Of a DNA stretch of 64,000 bases, positions 1-12,089 are shown piece after piece; position 1 is the first letter of the stretch, and the number at the start of each line of letters is the position of its first letter. The DNA is from Paramarasmius palmivorus (lineage: Eukaryota > Basidiomycota > Agaricomycetes > Agaricales > Marasmiaceae), in contig JAYKXP010000088.1 of NCBI GenBank assembly GCA_037176845.1, forward strand, positions 1-64,000, given 5' to 3'. Made by a program: the position numbers and the translations under genes. Under the pieces are notes generated by a model. The model was not told the DNA's origin, searched no databases, and worked only from the letters and a program-made list of their open reading frames with translations.

Positions 1-279
1 GAGTGGTCAAAAGTCGAAATAGGCTCAGAATTTGATGGGTAGAAGGTGTAAGGTGAGTACCCTGTCCGCCCACACAGTGCTGCCGTCTTGGTCCGATGAC
101 GCTACAACCGACCTTTCATTCTTTTATAAACTCTTTTTGGAAGTCTCGGACGTCCAGTTTCAGCATCCGAAGTCTTCGAACGGCTCGCAATTCGAGCACT
201 GACCTTACCCCGCATTTGCTTCAAGAACTGCAAGCCAGGGAAAGGAGATTCATGGTCGAGAGATGATCATTATCAACAC

Positions 280-1215
280 CGGTCATCATGGAATGTATAC
301 ACCGTAGCGCGAACGACAGACCCGGTCGCTCATTAAGCGTATATTCGAGATATTGCGTCGGATAACACTATTTTCTTCTCCAGGGACATAACAGGAATCT
401 CGAAATCCAAACTCAGCAAGTTATTTCCATCCATCGAGCTTGTCGTCCGTAATATTCTTTGCTATCACAAATGTACAAGTCCTTAGGTCTGTTATCCAGG
501 TGAAATTGAACAACCTTGCAACACATCTCGTAACCTCAACATTTTACTCAACAACGCATCCAGCATTTCCAGCTCATTGGACTGCGTAATTCTGTTGTGC
601 AAGTTTCAACTTTGCATGAATAGAATGCAGATAACACGAGCAGATTCCAGTCGTCGCCTTTGGAGACACCGCCGGCAATGCTCGCGGAGCTTGCGACATC
701 ACACAAGCCAAATTGCTTCCGTTCAGGTGATAGTCAAACGTAACACGGGAAGTGATTTCTATGGTTGCTCAACTATATCTTTTATTTCAATCAAAGCTCT
801 TTGCTCCGTAAACGTCCAGCGTAATGGCGCCGATTCCGCTGTCAACCCATGCAAGACACCCATTTGGTCCTCGTATAACGAGGAAGTACATCGCAAGGAA
901 CCAACAGCTCAAGAATCCCGATACCAACTCCTTCGATGTCGGTCACCTTCCATTGGCAATAGCTTCGACTTAGCATGGTCCATGCAATTCCCGTTATCGT
1001 CGATTACGCGGACGAGTAGGTGGAGTTTCCTTTACAGGAAGTTCAGCTTCTTTTCATTGAGGTAAAACCTTTTTCCTTCCTTCATGATATCTATAACCAT
1101 CTTGACATTTTTTTTAATGTGTTCCTCTAGAGACTTTTGAGTTAAATCACAATGTCGTCAAGGTAAACGACCATACCGACTCCAATGAGTCCCGCAAACT
1201 GGTGATTCATCTGGG
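280..1215 (-). pseudogene. pol: Reverse transcriptase and RNase H remnants
   Basis: On the minus strand, about 1212-1144 reads QMNHQFAGLIGVG then MVVYLDDIVI. This is the RT palm block containing the YxDD catalytic motif, preceded by ATFQA in a shifted frame. Further on, about 470-330 reads GRQARWMEI, then in a shifted frame LSLDFEIPVM and DAISRIYA. This matches the gypsy RNase H tail (RRQARW...FDFxI...ADALSR). Several frameshifts and stops lie between them, so only fragments of the polyprotein survive. Confidence 0.75.
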
Positions 1216-1721
1216 GCTTGAAAGGTAGCACCTCCATTACAGTCTCCGTTCGCAATTACATGACTGAGCCATAGTACCATCAGTGTAGTCATCGCGGATC
1301 GATGAACATGTTCCGGGAATTATCCGAATCTGTTCAATATGCATCTATTTCCGTCAATGACGCTTCGAAATGGATGCGAAGCAACTCGCCAGCATGATAT
1401 CATCAATGTCTCGTAGGGCGAGGCTATCATTGCGAGTGTTGGCATTAACGCTCAGCGAAGATCATAGACAATACGCAGTAAGTCCATTTGCTTTGAAGAC
1501 TTCGAATCAAACATCATAGGTGATGTGTTTGTTGCAGTCCCGCCATTTTCCCACGCGCCAGACTTACATAGTCTCGCGTCCGTTTCTGAACCCATTTGTG
1601 CTCGAAGAGAGTAATGAATGAAATAAAATATAAAAACCCTGAGAAAAGGTAACATATAAAACTAGTTAAAAAAAACACACAAGTCCAAAGCCTGACCGCC
1701 TCCCCTTCCTATCCCCCATAA

Positions 1722-1845
1722 CCTCCCCAACACCCCCCCCACCCCACCCGACCATCCCCCCCCCGTCCCCCGCCTCCCCCCCCCTTTCCCCCCCCCCCCC
1801 CCCCCTCCCCCTTAAAACCCCGTCCCCCCCCGCCCCGCCCCCCCA
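1722..1845. repeat. Cytosine-rich low-complexity tract
   Basis: About 120 bp dominated by runs of C (G runs on the coding strand of the retroelement). Several runs exceed six bases. It lies between the RT and protease remnants, where unrelated coding sequence is expected. It is therefore a simple-sequence expansion, or an assembly or polymerase slippage product. The glycine-rich frames across it are artefacts. Confidence 0.8.
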
Positions 1846-2149
1846 ACACACCCCAAGATAGAAGATAAATCGTCCTGAAAAGAGATGACGACGCCAAGAA
1901 TTAAGAATATTTTCATCAATCAAAGTATAGTATAATGATTGATTGCACACGCAACGGACAAGGGTGTCTCCCGCTGCACTCTTACAGATAGGCTTGGCGA
2001 ACGCTCGAAGCTCGTCTCGAGCTTTCTTCAAGTCTCCGTTCTTCTATCATGATACTTTGAGACCGAATTTCACTAACGTTTTCTCCTGAATAGGATAAAG
2101 GTTCCGAACTTCCGATCTCGACAGACGACGGTTGAACCCAACACCTCAC

Positions 2150-2443
2150 TTAGGTGTTGGAAGAGAAATGGGTGTTTCCCCAAATCAAGTCATAGCCCGT
2201 CAGGTTAGCAATATCAAATATCGCACTGTCTTTATGTTCTATACCGAAATTCCACATTTGTTCACACAGTGAAATTTTCGAGCGAGAACCTTTGAACGCC
2301 AATGTAAAGGTAATGGTTTCCTCTAAGTACTCCTTGTGCACCAATAGCTGATCTGCCAGTTGAGTAGACATGAAGTCCCCAAGTGATCCGGTTATCAACG
2401 AGTGCCCTACAAGGCTTTGCCGTTGATCATACACAACGATCAC
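2150..2443 (-). pseudogene. Retropepsin-like protease domain, catalytic Asp lost
   Basis: The reading frame contains LITGSLGDFMSTQLADQL, then FKGSRSKISLC, and FDIANLTGYDLIWGNTHF. This matches the gypsy retropepsin layout: DSGS active site, then a gly-ser-arg segment, then FDI..YDLILGTPW. The D of the catalytic D-S/T-G is replaced (ITGS instead of DSGS), and the C-terminal LGTPW is altered to WGNTHF. The domain normally cleaves the Gag-Pol polyprotein. As it stands this copy would be inactive. Family recognition is from motif order, not from a search. Confidence 0.7.
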
Positions 2444-2924
2444 GATGGTCTAGGCACAACAACGCCCAATGTCTTTGACTAACGAAGATGTTCGCTGAAG
2501 TGCAGTAGGTTTCGTTCTAACATATTCATTCCAGCAATACTAAAACATGAACATAGCCCCCCCGTCTTCCTCTTCCCATTGGAGATTTCCACAAAGTAAG
2601 TGAACATAACTGTCGTACAGTGCAACTTGTTGATCTAGTTCCCGCGTGAACTCATCCTCAGGTTCGCCGAAAAAAACCTAGTAAGAATACATATTCAAGA
2701 TTGGACTTCGAAGACGTTCAACTAACTCACCTTCAGCGTTTCAACATGTTTACGGTACCAATTTGGTAAGTCGAACTTTGATCTTTAGAAGGTGCCGTTC
2801 TGAGATCTTGACAGTGAATTTCCGGACGCAATCTTCGATGACGAATTCAATTGCTTGTCCGGATTCGGTACACCATATACCATTCTTCTCGGGGAATGTG
2901 CACATCTGACTGGGAGGAAAAAAA

Positions 2925-2953
2925 GGGGGGGGGGTGTGGGTGGGTGTGGGAGG
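2925..2953. repeat. Short G-rich tract
   Basis: A run of about ten G followed by GTGTGGGTGGGTGTGGGAGG. It has four or more G runs close together, so it could form a quadruplex. It lies inside the decayed pol spacer. Confidence 0.6.
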
Positions 2954-4661
2954 ATAAGGTACGAACTTCGTCAGCTTTTCTCGTGCAGCAATAGCTAATA
3001 CCTTTGCCCATTCTAGGATAGTCCATATCAACAAATTCAGTATGTCATCCTCAATCGGCAAGACGACACGCCCAAGATTCACCAGGTTTGAAGCCAGGTC
3101 TCATCAACCGTGAGTAAGGAATTGACATCTTAAATTGCGCTCACGATCAATTGACATTGACACGGCGCCTACACCTTTTCAGGAGATTCCAAGCAACAAA
3201 TCGTGAAGAGGAATCAATTTTGTACTGTTCGGGATCACCCGATAAGGCAGCTTGCCTCAAACGACGAATCTTCGAGGCTCGGCAAGTACATCCCCCATTT
3301 TACGCATCTGGTAAGCATGTCATCCTTCTTACTTTCTCTTGTGTCCTGAGTCTAAGCTTATACATATCTTCAGCATGGACTTTCCTTTGCTGAGGATGTC
3401 CTAACAACATTTTCTGTGGGCTAAACCGAGTACGAGCATCTTGAATGATCTCACGTACCACCAAGAGACAACATCAAATGAGTGGTTGATAATTGGTCAA
3501 TGGGGATTGCCTTTCCGATACTTCGCTCGGTCAAAGATCCGGTACGTTTCTCTCTGTAATTTGGACGTACAAAGAATCTGTTTCTGACTGAAGTCTCAAG
3601 TTGGGGTGTAGGATATGATGAATACCTTTGTGAGCCCAAACGAAGGGTAAGTCCTTAGCGCTAAACGTCACCCATCCTATTGACTAACCCTTTGAATCCA
3701 GAGTCCACGTACTAATACCACAAGCATCAGCTCGACGTTTCGCATACCAAGTGCAGCTGGAATCCAGGTGTCAAGAGAAGTCTGTGGGCACAAGAACGGC
3801 CTCATGTCTTGACTCGAATCATTGATCTGATAAAATTCTTCGTTCACAGGTACAACATCAAATCGGAACGATGTTGTTGATCCCCAATAAAAATCATCAC
3901 CGGGGTATGTGCGTAATGTGTTAGAACAAACTGGGCATCTTCGGAAATCACATCTCCCATGCACGGTGTCGCCATGTAGGATCTATCTTTCCGTGCAAGT
4001 GGAAATCAGACCAAGGTGAGTCTGGATAACCAAATTCATTCTTTGCTTCGTTTGCCCATACGTACGATATTCTTCCCATCAGATCTCTCTTCAAGAAAGT
4101 GTTCAAATCAAACGGATGGTTCCTCATGCTCAAGTAGAGTTGAAAATCAGGTTTGGCCTTAATAATCATTGATGTAAGCTGTATACTGACATGCCGGAAA
4201 CAGGTGCGATGATAGCGACCATCATCTGGGATGCTACATCATTATCGGAGTCAACGTAGCGTGAAGATGATTTGTTTTCAAGACACTTTGTCATCATCCT
4301 CGGAATCAGGTGAGAATATGATTGTGCATAGTGATATTCATCTGAAAATTCCGTTTCTGAATCATAGCCTTGACTAGGTCTTGGTGTAGACATTCCTCAC
4401 CGAATCACTGATCTGACCAGAGGTCGTCATCAGTATCTGAAACAGCTTGTAGGGTCTGGTATACTGTCTTTCCGAGTTCGAATCTGACAACGAATCATTA
4501 GATGAATTCTCTGAGGTCACGCATTGAAGAATTTCATTAATTTCTTCATCGGAAATGAATGGTATTTCAAGTAGATCATCAGGCGTCAAGAAATTCAAGT
4601 GCATTTGGGTTTTTCACCCAGCGGATCCATTTCAAGGTCATCAACAATCAATCCAAGCGCG

Positions 4662-4961
4662 TTAGAGCTTAAACCAGGTGGCCCTTCCTATTGGACTTGA
4701 CTGTATTATTCTGAGGGCAGTTAACGTGCCATATGACCAGGTTCTTCGCATAATGAAACAACGATTCTGAGCGACAAGCTCATTTTTCTTAGCTCGGGTG
4801 AGCACTTTTCCTTTATTGGGTTGCGGCGTAGATGATTTACCACGACCCTCCATCCCGATAGCTATTTTCCATAAGGATCCTTGTCTAAAGGTTTGGCGCT
4901 GGAGTTCGGGATTGGTCCTCGAGAGGAACCTTGCTGAAATTGAGGTTCTTTTGATCACCAT
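4662..4961 (-). pseudogene. Gag C-terminal / zinc-knuckle region, frameshifted
   Basis: The open stretch contains STPQPNKGKVLTRAKKNELV followed by AQNRCF. In related elements this leads directly into a CCHC zinc knuckle. Here the frame changes right after the first Cys, and the expected C-x2-C spacing is lost in the open frame, so the RNA-binding knuckle is broken. Placement downstream of the capsid block on the same strand supports the assignment. Between here and the protease lie degenerate spacer segments (2750-4600) whose acidic and Ser-rich short frames I cannot assign. Confidence 0.55.
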
Positions 4962-5279
4962 TCCACTTTCCCTTCTTCTGGATTTGTGGTCATGACGAGG
5001 TACGTTTCCTCACGATCATTAGAGTTTGAAATTCTCAGGCTAGTACCAGGATTAGATTTAGGTTTTATCTTTCCTCGTGGTGCATTTCAAACTCGGCCAT
5101 TTCAACACGTTCGGCAGCGCGCACTATTTTCATCCCAAGAGTGAACGATCTTTATTCAACTTCTCGCATGAAGTTTCTCGCTCATTGAGCATTGAAACCA
5201 TCCCAAGTATTTAGATATACCATCTCACTTTACTAGTGATACCGACAAGATAAATAACATTTCAAGTTCATACACATAC

Positions 5280-7106
5280 TCAAGCACATAAAGGAACGAT
5301 CATTTTGAAGCATCGGACGAAGACGATCACGTTGTAGGTTTCGGAGTTTCGCTGAAAACAATAATTGAATAGTTTCCTTAGCGAAATCAAGATTCTCCAA
5401 CGTGAATGATTACGTGAAACCTTTTGAATGAAGAACGACAACGCTCGCCTCTTAGATAGTGGGACGCAAGCATGACTTGCTGATCTCGAGGTACGTTTCC
5501 TTCTTCGCAATATTGTATCATTCTCATTAACCAAGTATGTAATCTTTCAGCATCAGCAGTACCATCATAAGTAGGTGGACGTACGGGTTTGATTAACCTA
5601 GTTTTGCTTCCTTTGTCGGTAAGATTTTTCCGCTTGTTTTTCTTCCTTCGAGCACGTCTAGAGTCTGATGAATCTGAGCTAGAAGATGTACCTGAAGAAG
5701 TGGATGACTCCGACGAGTCAGAGTCAGAGCCACTATCATCAGCACTAGAGCTTGTACTTGAGCTACTTGACGATGACTGACGAACTCGAACCACCTGAAG
5801 AACCACTTCACCATCATCATCACCCAATGACGACGAGGAGCTCGAAGAGAATTCCTTTCTCTTCTTGGCATCACGGCGCTTTTTTGACACACGCTCGCGG
5901 GACCTACGCTTCTTACTGGAGCCATTCAAAGCTTGGGCAAGGAAGCTGGTATCCGGCAACTGATTGGCAGGTTGGGCAGCATAGTCAGATGCACGAGGTG
6001 TACCAGGGGTTCCGGAGCGACCACGCATTGCATCCTTAAGCTTCCTCTCATGGTGAGAGGACATGGGTTTGAGGTGAGTATCATCCTCCTTTGATTTGCG
6101 TTCTTTACGCTCACGCGACTTGTTCTTCTTAGAACGACGTTTTGGTGACTTGGACCTTGAACGTTTCGAACATTTCTTGGTTTTTACGCTTACCTTTCTT
6201 GGTCTTCTTGATGTCGTTGCAATCAGAAGCATCTGCCTCTGGTTCGGCAGCTTATAGGTTTCTTTGTTTCCTTGGGTTCGTTTTGAGTCAGACTGCTTGG
6301 ACAGACTCATTAACCTGTTTCTCTTTGCAGGTTGCGAAGCTTTGGGTTGCGCATGGGCTTGCTGTTCGACGTCTCGGACAGCATTCCAACTTTCCAATGC
6401 GGCACGTTGGGCTTGAGGATCCAATTCCTCATCATCAATTTCATTTTCACGTCGGCAAAACTTTTCCCTTGGAGATGGCGTTTGACGGCTTGGAGCTAGG
6501 ACCAGGAGTAGGCCTCCGAGTCAGAGGAATCAGATGCATCCTCTACTCGAGCTTGTAGATTACGGTTTTCATGTCAATAGCAGCGCGCTGAGCGGGAGTC
6601 AGATTCTCCTCAGCAGCTCTCACTGTACTAGCTTGTTCTTCAGACAGATAATCAATAGGAACATTGAAGCGCAATTGATTTTTATTAGACTTCTTTCTAC
6701 GTAAGTCATCTAAGCTCTTCGTACGACGACGAACTTCGGTCCAAGGACCTTCGTTGTCATCGCCAGTAGGAGCGGTAAAACTGGACTCATTAGAGTTGCC
6801 AGCGGGTATATCCCTTTTGCCAACATGGGGCTTAGGGATCTCGGTGTGGTTAGCACCGGAAACACGGGAAGCGGTACCACTACCACCATTGTGGGTCTTG
6901 AAAGTAGCACTGTCTTGAGCTTTCCCGGAAGGGTCTTGTTTGATAGCGGCGGCCGGAGAGGGTGACTCGGGAGCGCTATCGGTAGATTCGTCAGTAAGGC
7001 TTGAAGACAGCGACGGCGTACCTGGGTTTTCCTGATCAACAGGAACCTTGGCACTACTAGCAGCCTTGTCGCGGTTACGCAACGGATAACGGGTCTGCGA
7101 GGCCAT
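5280..7106 (-). pseudogene. gag: Gag pseudogene of the gypsy element
   Basis: The start MASQTRYPLRNRDKA at 7106 is characteristic of basidiomycete gypsy Gag proteins. The first frame continues through ENLTPAQRAAIDM and then breaks at about 6550. The next frame carries DPQAQRAALESWNA, a very long Ser/Arg/Lys-rich stretch (about 5600-6150), and the capsid-like block RPPTYDGTADAERLHTW ending near MLASHYLRGE. A further frameshift follows, after which VSRNHSRWRILISLRKLFNY continues the capsid helices. At least three frame breaks are visible. Gag forms the particle that packages element RNA. This copy cannot make an intact one. The Ser runs and RS-like blocks explain the long opposite-strand open frames seen here. 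Confidence 0.85.
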
Positions 7107-7262
7107 AACGAACAGAATAGCAAGCAGAGGTTTTGGGTATGAGTCCTTAGTCGAGTCGGATGTCGCAGGTGATCAGCCTAGGAGTTGCCGGAGACGACGA
7201 GGAGAGGTTTTAGAGGTTAAGCAGAGAGTTCAGAAGATAGAGCTGGTGGGCTCTCAAAAATA

Positions 7263-7476
7263 TGTGACGTTGCGCCGTTAAGCTCGTCACACGCAGAGTC
7301 AAACCGTGTACTGAGAGGGATACCAGTAGGGTAGATTTCACTGAAGAACTCTCTACGATACATGCCTGCTTATATACTGAGAGAATAGCTAAATAGGGAA
7401 CGGTAAGTATGGGATAGGAAATATATGAGTCCGTGAGATAGGCAGTGTTCGGTCACTCGATGACCGGCGCGTTACA
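7263..7476 (-). repeat. 5' LTR of the gypsy element
   Basis: On the minus strand this begins TGTAACGCGCCGG at 7476 and ends GTCACA at 7263, giving near-inverted TGTAAC/GTCACA termini over 214 bp. It lies directly upstream of the Gag start. It contains a TATA-like box. The partner LTR is outside the window, so the inner boundary rests on the terminal motif alone. Confidence 0.65.
7370..7376 (-). promoter_or_regulatory. TATA-like box in the LTR
   Basis: TATATAA followed by GCAGG on the minus strand, about 105 bp inside the LTR start. It is in the expected place for the Pol II promoter of the element (U3/R boundary). Inferred from position and sequence only. Confidence 0.5.
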
Positions 7477-7477
7477 A

Positions 7478-7492
7478 CAGACGCGTCGCGAA
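7478..7492. promoter_or_regulatory. Shared MCB/SCB-like site, copy 1
   Basis: CAGACGCGTCGCGAA, identical in all five copies of the duplicated unit. It contains ACGCGT (the yeast MCB core) next to CGCGAA (SCB-like). In this copy the gypsy LTR ends immediately before it. A binding function is inferred from conservation and motif only. Confidence 0.45.
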
Positions 7493-10400
7493 TACTCTTG
7501 ATTCTGAACCACCACCACCACCACGATCACGCTTACATCCCAACATACATAGTTCCTCTCAGTTGCCGAAATTCTTCTTTTTATCAACTTAAACGACGTT
7601 TAAGGATTATGTCCATATCTAATCACCGCGGACTCGTTTAAAATTTAAATCCTGAGCTTGCTCGGTCGGTCATTTTCTGCAGGGATTACTCTACTTATAA
7701 AGTCATACTAACCTTTATGGATGCAGGAAGCGCACAAAGCGTACATCCAAGTCATAGGCTCAAATTCAAGGTTCTGTAAAGACTGATATTCTCAACTAGG
7801 TCTGTTTCTCCCCTCTCTGAATTATACACCCTCCTCAGCTACTTACGTCTCTTCTTGTGCCCTAGTTACTATAGAAACCGCCGCGTGGAACTCTAGCTAT
7901 CGTAGGCATTGGGTATGGGCTTGTGGATCGGGGATACAGCTGTGAGTAGTTAACCCTTGTTCACGCATTCACGTCCTGTCCCCCATTCTCACCTCTTGAC
8001 CACAGAATGGCGCTCCCAAGCTGGCACAGTGCAACTTTACAACACGAAAGAGTCAACAAAAGGACGCCTGTGCCTTCGAGTCAAAGCTCCTCGACCTCAA
8101 GGTGCTCAGCTCTGTGTCCACCGGACTTGAAGCTTGAAGCTTGAAGGCTCGCCTCTCGATGCAGTCAAGTTTTTCGTCGTTTCACTCGAAATACATCGGT
8201 GAGCGCTATTTAATAGCCAAGTCTATACTCGCTTATATTCATTTCCATTCTCTTAATTGCTCAGTCTCGCCCAGAATCTCCGTATCACCAAAATCCCAGA
8301 CCAGAAAACTGCACTACCATTGGATGCTGCTGGTAACAATCTCAAGCCAAGGGGTTCGTATGTAGAACCAATAGAACCAAATATCCTCTGCTTGACAACC
8401 ATTCTCGAACACAACCTAAACAGGTGAACAACCTACCTCGAGATATTCAGTGCGCAAATACTAAGAACTTTCGATGATAGAGGCTTTCTAACGGTCCCAG
8501 GCACCAAAGACTCCAACACAACGCCCAAAAACCCTGGCATCTCTGAAAAGCGGTGGGTGACAGCAGTTGAGAAGGCATCGCTTGATCTCTGACGAAACTC
8601 TGTGGTTGATTTAGGGGTTTAGACCAGGATATCGAGCGCTTCTCCATGTCAAGTACCTGTCATTATTCTCGACATAGCATCCCCCAAGCGTAACCCAGCT
8701 TTTCGGATAGGCACCTGCCTGTGCTGATATTCTACGATGGTGCGGCATCAAAGGTTTCAGTTTCAAAATTCCTAGTTTACTGTGATTCGTACAGAACGGT
8801 TTCTTTAGTTTCAGGCGCATCTCACCTATAACCACACACTGCCAGCACTATACATGAACCTCGCAAATCATGCAGGTTCATTATAGTTGCATACATTATC
8901 CCAGAAGAAGGATCGTGGTAGACTCGAGCCTTAGCTGAATGAAAGCAGCTGGAAAGACCTTTGTAAGTTCTCGTGGCTTTTCTACAGCATCACGACTGAC
9001 CGATGCATTGTAGCCTTGGCTCCACTTTGCATTCAAGTACGACCGCCTTCAAGTTCCGTTGCGAATATTCACTCAGTCGACTTATTCATCCCGCCAATTC
9101 CCTTTCTTTCTAACGACGAAACACGCTGGTCATCGCCCAAACCATTTTTGGTCGTTTGACTACACCGAGGAACGAAAGATGACGGACTTCGGATATCATC
9201 CAAACATAAGTAATTTGGGGTTCCCGCGAGTGTGCGAATAGCGCGGAAATATCGGGGACTGAAGTTGTAAGAAACTGCATTGCTTGTTCGCTTGCGACAT
9301 TGCCGGAGTTCGACAATTATCGATAACTTCCGTGCAGAAGTACAAGGTAAAGACATGCTCGTTGCTTGATCTTTCGGCTTTGAGCTAACCAGTTGCATAG
9401 ATAGGAGGCTTCTATTGGAGAGGTAGTCCTGTATCCCCGAGCGAGTCAAAGTAGTTTGGGACAAAATGGAAAATCTCGCGCAGTCTCGCAGTTACTTGTA
9501 TTATACGGCACATTCTTATAAGCCATTTTCTGCACACCTTCAACGTGTTCATGTGCGTCATCCCCATCAGCGCAACCTGAAGCTTGATGGTCCGACCCTG
9601 CTTCTGACTGCTGGAAGTGCTGCGCGCACCGTCAAAGCACTACGCTTCGCACTCAGCACCTTACTAATGACGCAAATGTATGCCATCGTACTCACCGACT
9701 CTTCGCTCTATATGAAGGGGGTGAGTTTTGCGGATATTCTTTGAGGATAGGATGTCCGACATATCACGATGGAAATGTGCTGCAGTCAAGGCCTATGATG
9801 AGAAGGTGCGTCGTCGATTTTTCATACTTGTACCAGGCCCTGTTTGACATTTAGATATCCAGCCAGAATGAAAACACTGAAAATACTTTATGTATTTAAA
9901 GAGTCTTGCACGCTCCTCGTTAACGAAGCCCACAAAAGTCGCGAAGTCCGTGTTGTACAAGGAGATCAAGTTCAAGTTGCTGGTCTGTCCTTTCCTTTCC
10001 ATACGGCGTATTCCATATCTCCCTTATGATCATCACATTTACCGGTCTATACGGTCTCTCCGAGGCTCTATGCCCAGTGGATGTCCTTCATCCCACATCA
10101 ACATGGCTTGGGTATCTACTTCTTTCATCCGAGGGCGAGGTCTTTCGCTTCTCGTACTATTTGCTTCGAGTCTTCCCGTGACATTGTGAGCCCTAGTTAT
10201 CATTGTTTTTGCTGTCCTGGTTTTCGCACAACACTGCGTCAAATCCACGAGTTTCACTTGTACATCTAAATCTATATCAACGAGACCGCATAACAACCTA
10301 GCATAGCATATCTTCAATCCTATTTACGAGTCTCTGGCAATACAAAGGGAACGCAAGCGCTAGCAACCGAACCCCGAAGGAGGCATGGCGAAAAACGGTT

Positions 10401-11160
10401 CAGATTGTTCGTACATCACAGTACATCCAGCTGCATCCTATATAAGCACTCCGCAGACCGGACAGCATAACTCGTGCTCACTGAGTAATTACAACGAACT
10501 CCCGATCATTCAGTGCAGCCTGATGACATGCTTTTGACCCAGCAGACTAGGCAGCCCGGGACGGTCAACGTACATCTATTGGCGCAATATAAGAACGAAA
10601 TCCTTCATCTGGTGAAGGCCTCCTCGATATTGCTAGAGCATTTCCAGAACGAGCGGCCGAAGATCATACGAAGGCGACCACAAAGGTGCCATCTACGAAA
10701 ACAGCGCACAACATGAGTAGTAGTTCAGCGCGACGGATAAAACCTAGGAGTACCTCATTCCCGACGCCGGCTATGAGTATCACTTCGAAGGTTCCTATCT
10801 GTATAAGCAGGACGAAGGCAGAGGTAAGTACTGTGAGAAGTATAACCACAAGAAACCTGTTACTCACCAATTAACGCGTAGGCAACCTGGTGCCCACGGA
10901 CATGACGCAGTTTTAATATAACAGTGATTGATACTCCAGCACGCTAGCATAGACCAAACATGTTGGACGACCAAGATCATTCAGTGCGGCATAAAGCTAC
11001 AGAAGCCTAAAAGCAAGTCAATCAACATTGAAAGACGAGTAAGATGAAGATAAAAAGATACCCGTACGAGCTGCTCGACGACCAAGCTTCAGTAGAGGTA
11101 CAGCGACCAGTCCTTGGAGCGAACGTTCGACAACGTTATCTAACATAGTGGTCAATTAAC
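7478..11160. repeat. Duplicated unit, C-type, copy 1 (decayed gene family)
   Basis: By eye, 7478-8870 matches 59690-61030, and 9750-11160 matches 62050-63240; 7478-7950 also matches 24401-24840. Introns with recognisable GT..AG ends recur at equivalent places, for example donor GTGAGCGC at 8201 and acceptor TTGCTCAG near 8265. The copies therefore descend from a multi-exon plus-strand gene. The exons are interrupted by frame changes. A block reading GLRIIKVSGQK in the 59.7-kb copy corresponds to about 8265-8345 here. I do not recognise the protein. About 8860-9750 has no clear partner in the other copies and no recognisable gene. Confidence 0.55.
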
Positions 11161-11879
11161 GCGAGATAGGGAGCTGGGTGACAGAAACACGCACTTCAGA
11201 TCGACAGCAAGTGTCTCCGTCGCGTCTGCTCGGTCTGTACATGCTAACCCGTATATTTCAAGTGGGTAGGCTGAGCCTTCGTGCCCGAGGCCTGAAGATG
11301 GAGTCTGACACCCAGTGTTCCTCAGTCGTGTGCGGAAATGAACTGGTAGCTACCGATTCAGTAAAGAACGGAGAGTGAGGTTAGCAACGTACCCTGTCTA
11401 GACGTATTGCGTAGCCCTATAGAAATTCATTCTTGATGATTTTGGAGCTATACGTCGGGTCCAGACAAGGTAAGAAAGATGAGTACCCTGTTTACGAGAA
11501 AAGCAGGATAATTGTCTTCAGAGGTGTCCATGTCGTTTAAGGGTATCGCGACCTGGTCAGGAGCAGCGAGGTCCGAGGAATCGAGTTTCTAAATTCTGAC
11601 GCTCCATGTCAGCGACAGAGGAAGTTTGGATGCCAATGCAGAACGCACAACATGGTTTCCCAGACGTTGTGATCTGTGAAGCTTTCCGGAGCACCAAGCT
11701 TTGCGTGTTATCGAGTCTGCAATAGTAGTGTGAGTTTATATACTCTGAGATTGACCTCCAAACTCACCTGCCGTCAATCCAGCTGCCTTTCGAATGCTTC
11801 GGGTAGTGGTGCTTATCCGTGTTTTCTGAAGGCCCGAGACTGCCCGAGAGCGCAGTGGTAAGGGTGGATGTATCGAGGA
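11161..11879. other. Unassigned stretch between duplicated blocks
   Basis: No open frame here has convincing coding character and no matching block was found elsewhere in the window. It may be old intergenic DNA separating the C-type and A-type duplicated blocks. Confidence 0.4.
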
Positions 11880-12089
11880 GTTGGATGGTGGTGGTTTGGG
11901 AACAAGACGTGCGACGCGTCTTTTTGACCTGACCACCATCCGCTTCACTTCCTCGTTTCCTCTCAAGCTTTCTCAGCCCAACGTTCAGTGTACCCGTCCA
12001 AGCAGCGAGCAGAAACCAATAACTGGTATGTCGTTTTCATCTAGCCGCTGACGATGGAATTGAATCATTTGCTTCTGCAGGGTAACGAC

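Larger units (their letters stand above)
1..7476 (-). mobile_element. Ty3/gypsy LTR retrotransposon, 5' part, decayed
   Basis: Seen: read on the minus strand, an LTR (7263-7476) is followed by a Gag-like reading frame starting at 7106, then a broken zinc-knuckle region, a retropepsin-like segment (2150-2443), a reverse transcriptase active-site block (near 1145-1212) and an RNase H-type segment (near 330-470). This is the gag-PR-RT-RH order of Ty3/gypsy elements. Frameshifts and stops interrupt every part, so the copy is dead. The integrase, any chromodomain and the second LTR would lie to the left, outside the window. Known: such elements are abundant in agaricomycete genomes. The insertion abuts the shared CAGACGCGTCGCGAA site of a duplicated host sequence at 7478. 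Confidence 0.88.

Noticed and set aside
1666..2031. Glycine-rich open frames over the poly-C tract
   Set aside because: They are produced by the homopolymer runs and have no protein-like sequence outside the runs.
5589..6039. Plus-strand acidic, Ser/Leu and His-rich frames
   Set aside because: They are the antisense of the Ser/Arg-rich part of Gag, which has clear family motifs on the minus strand.
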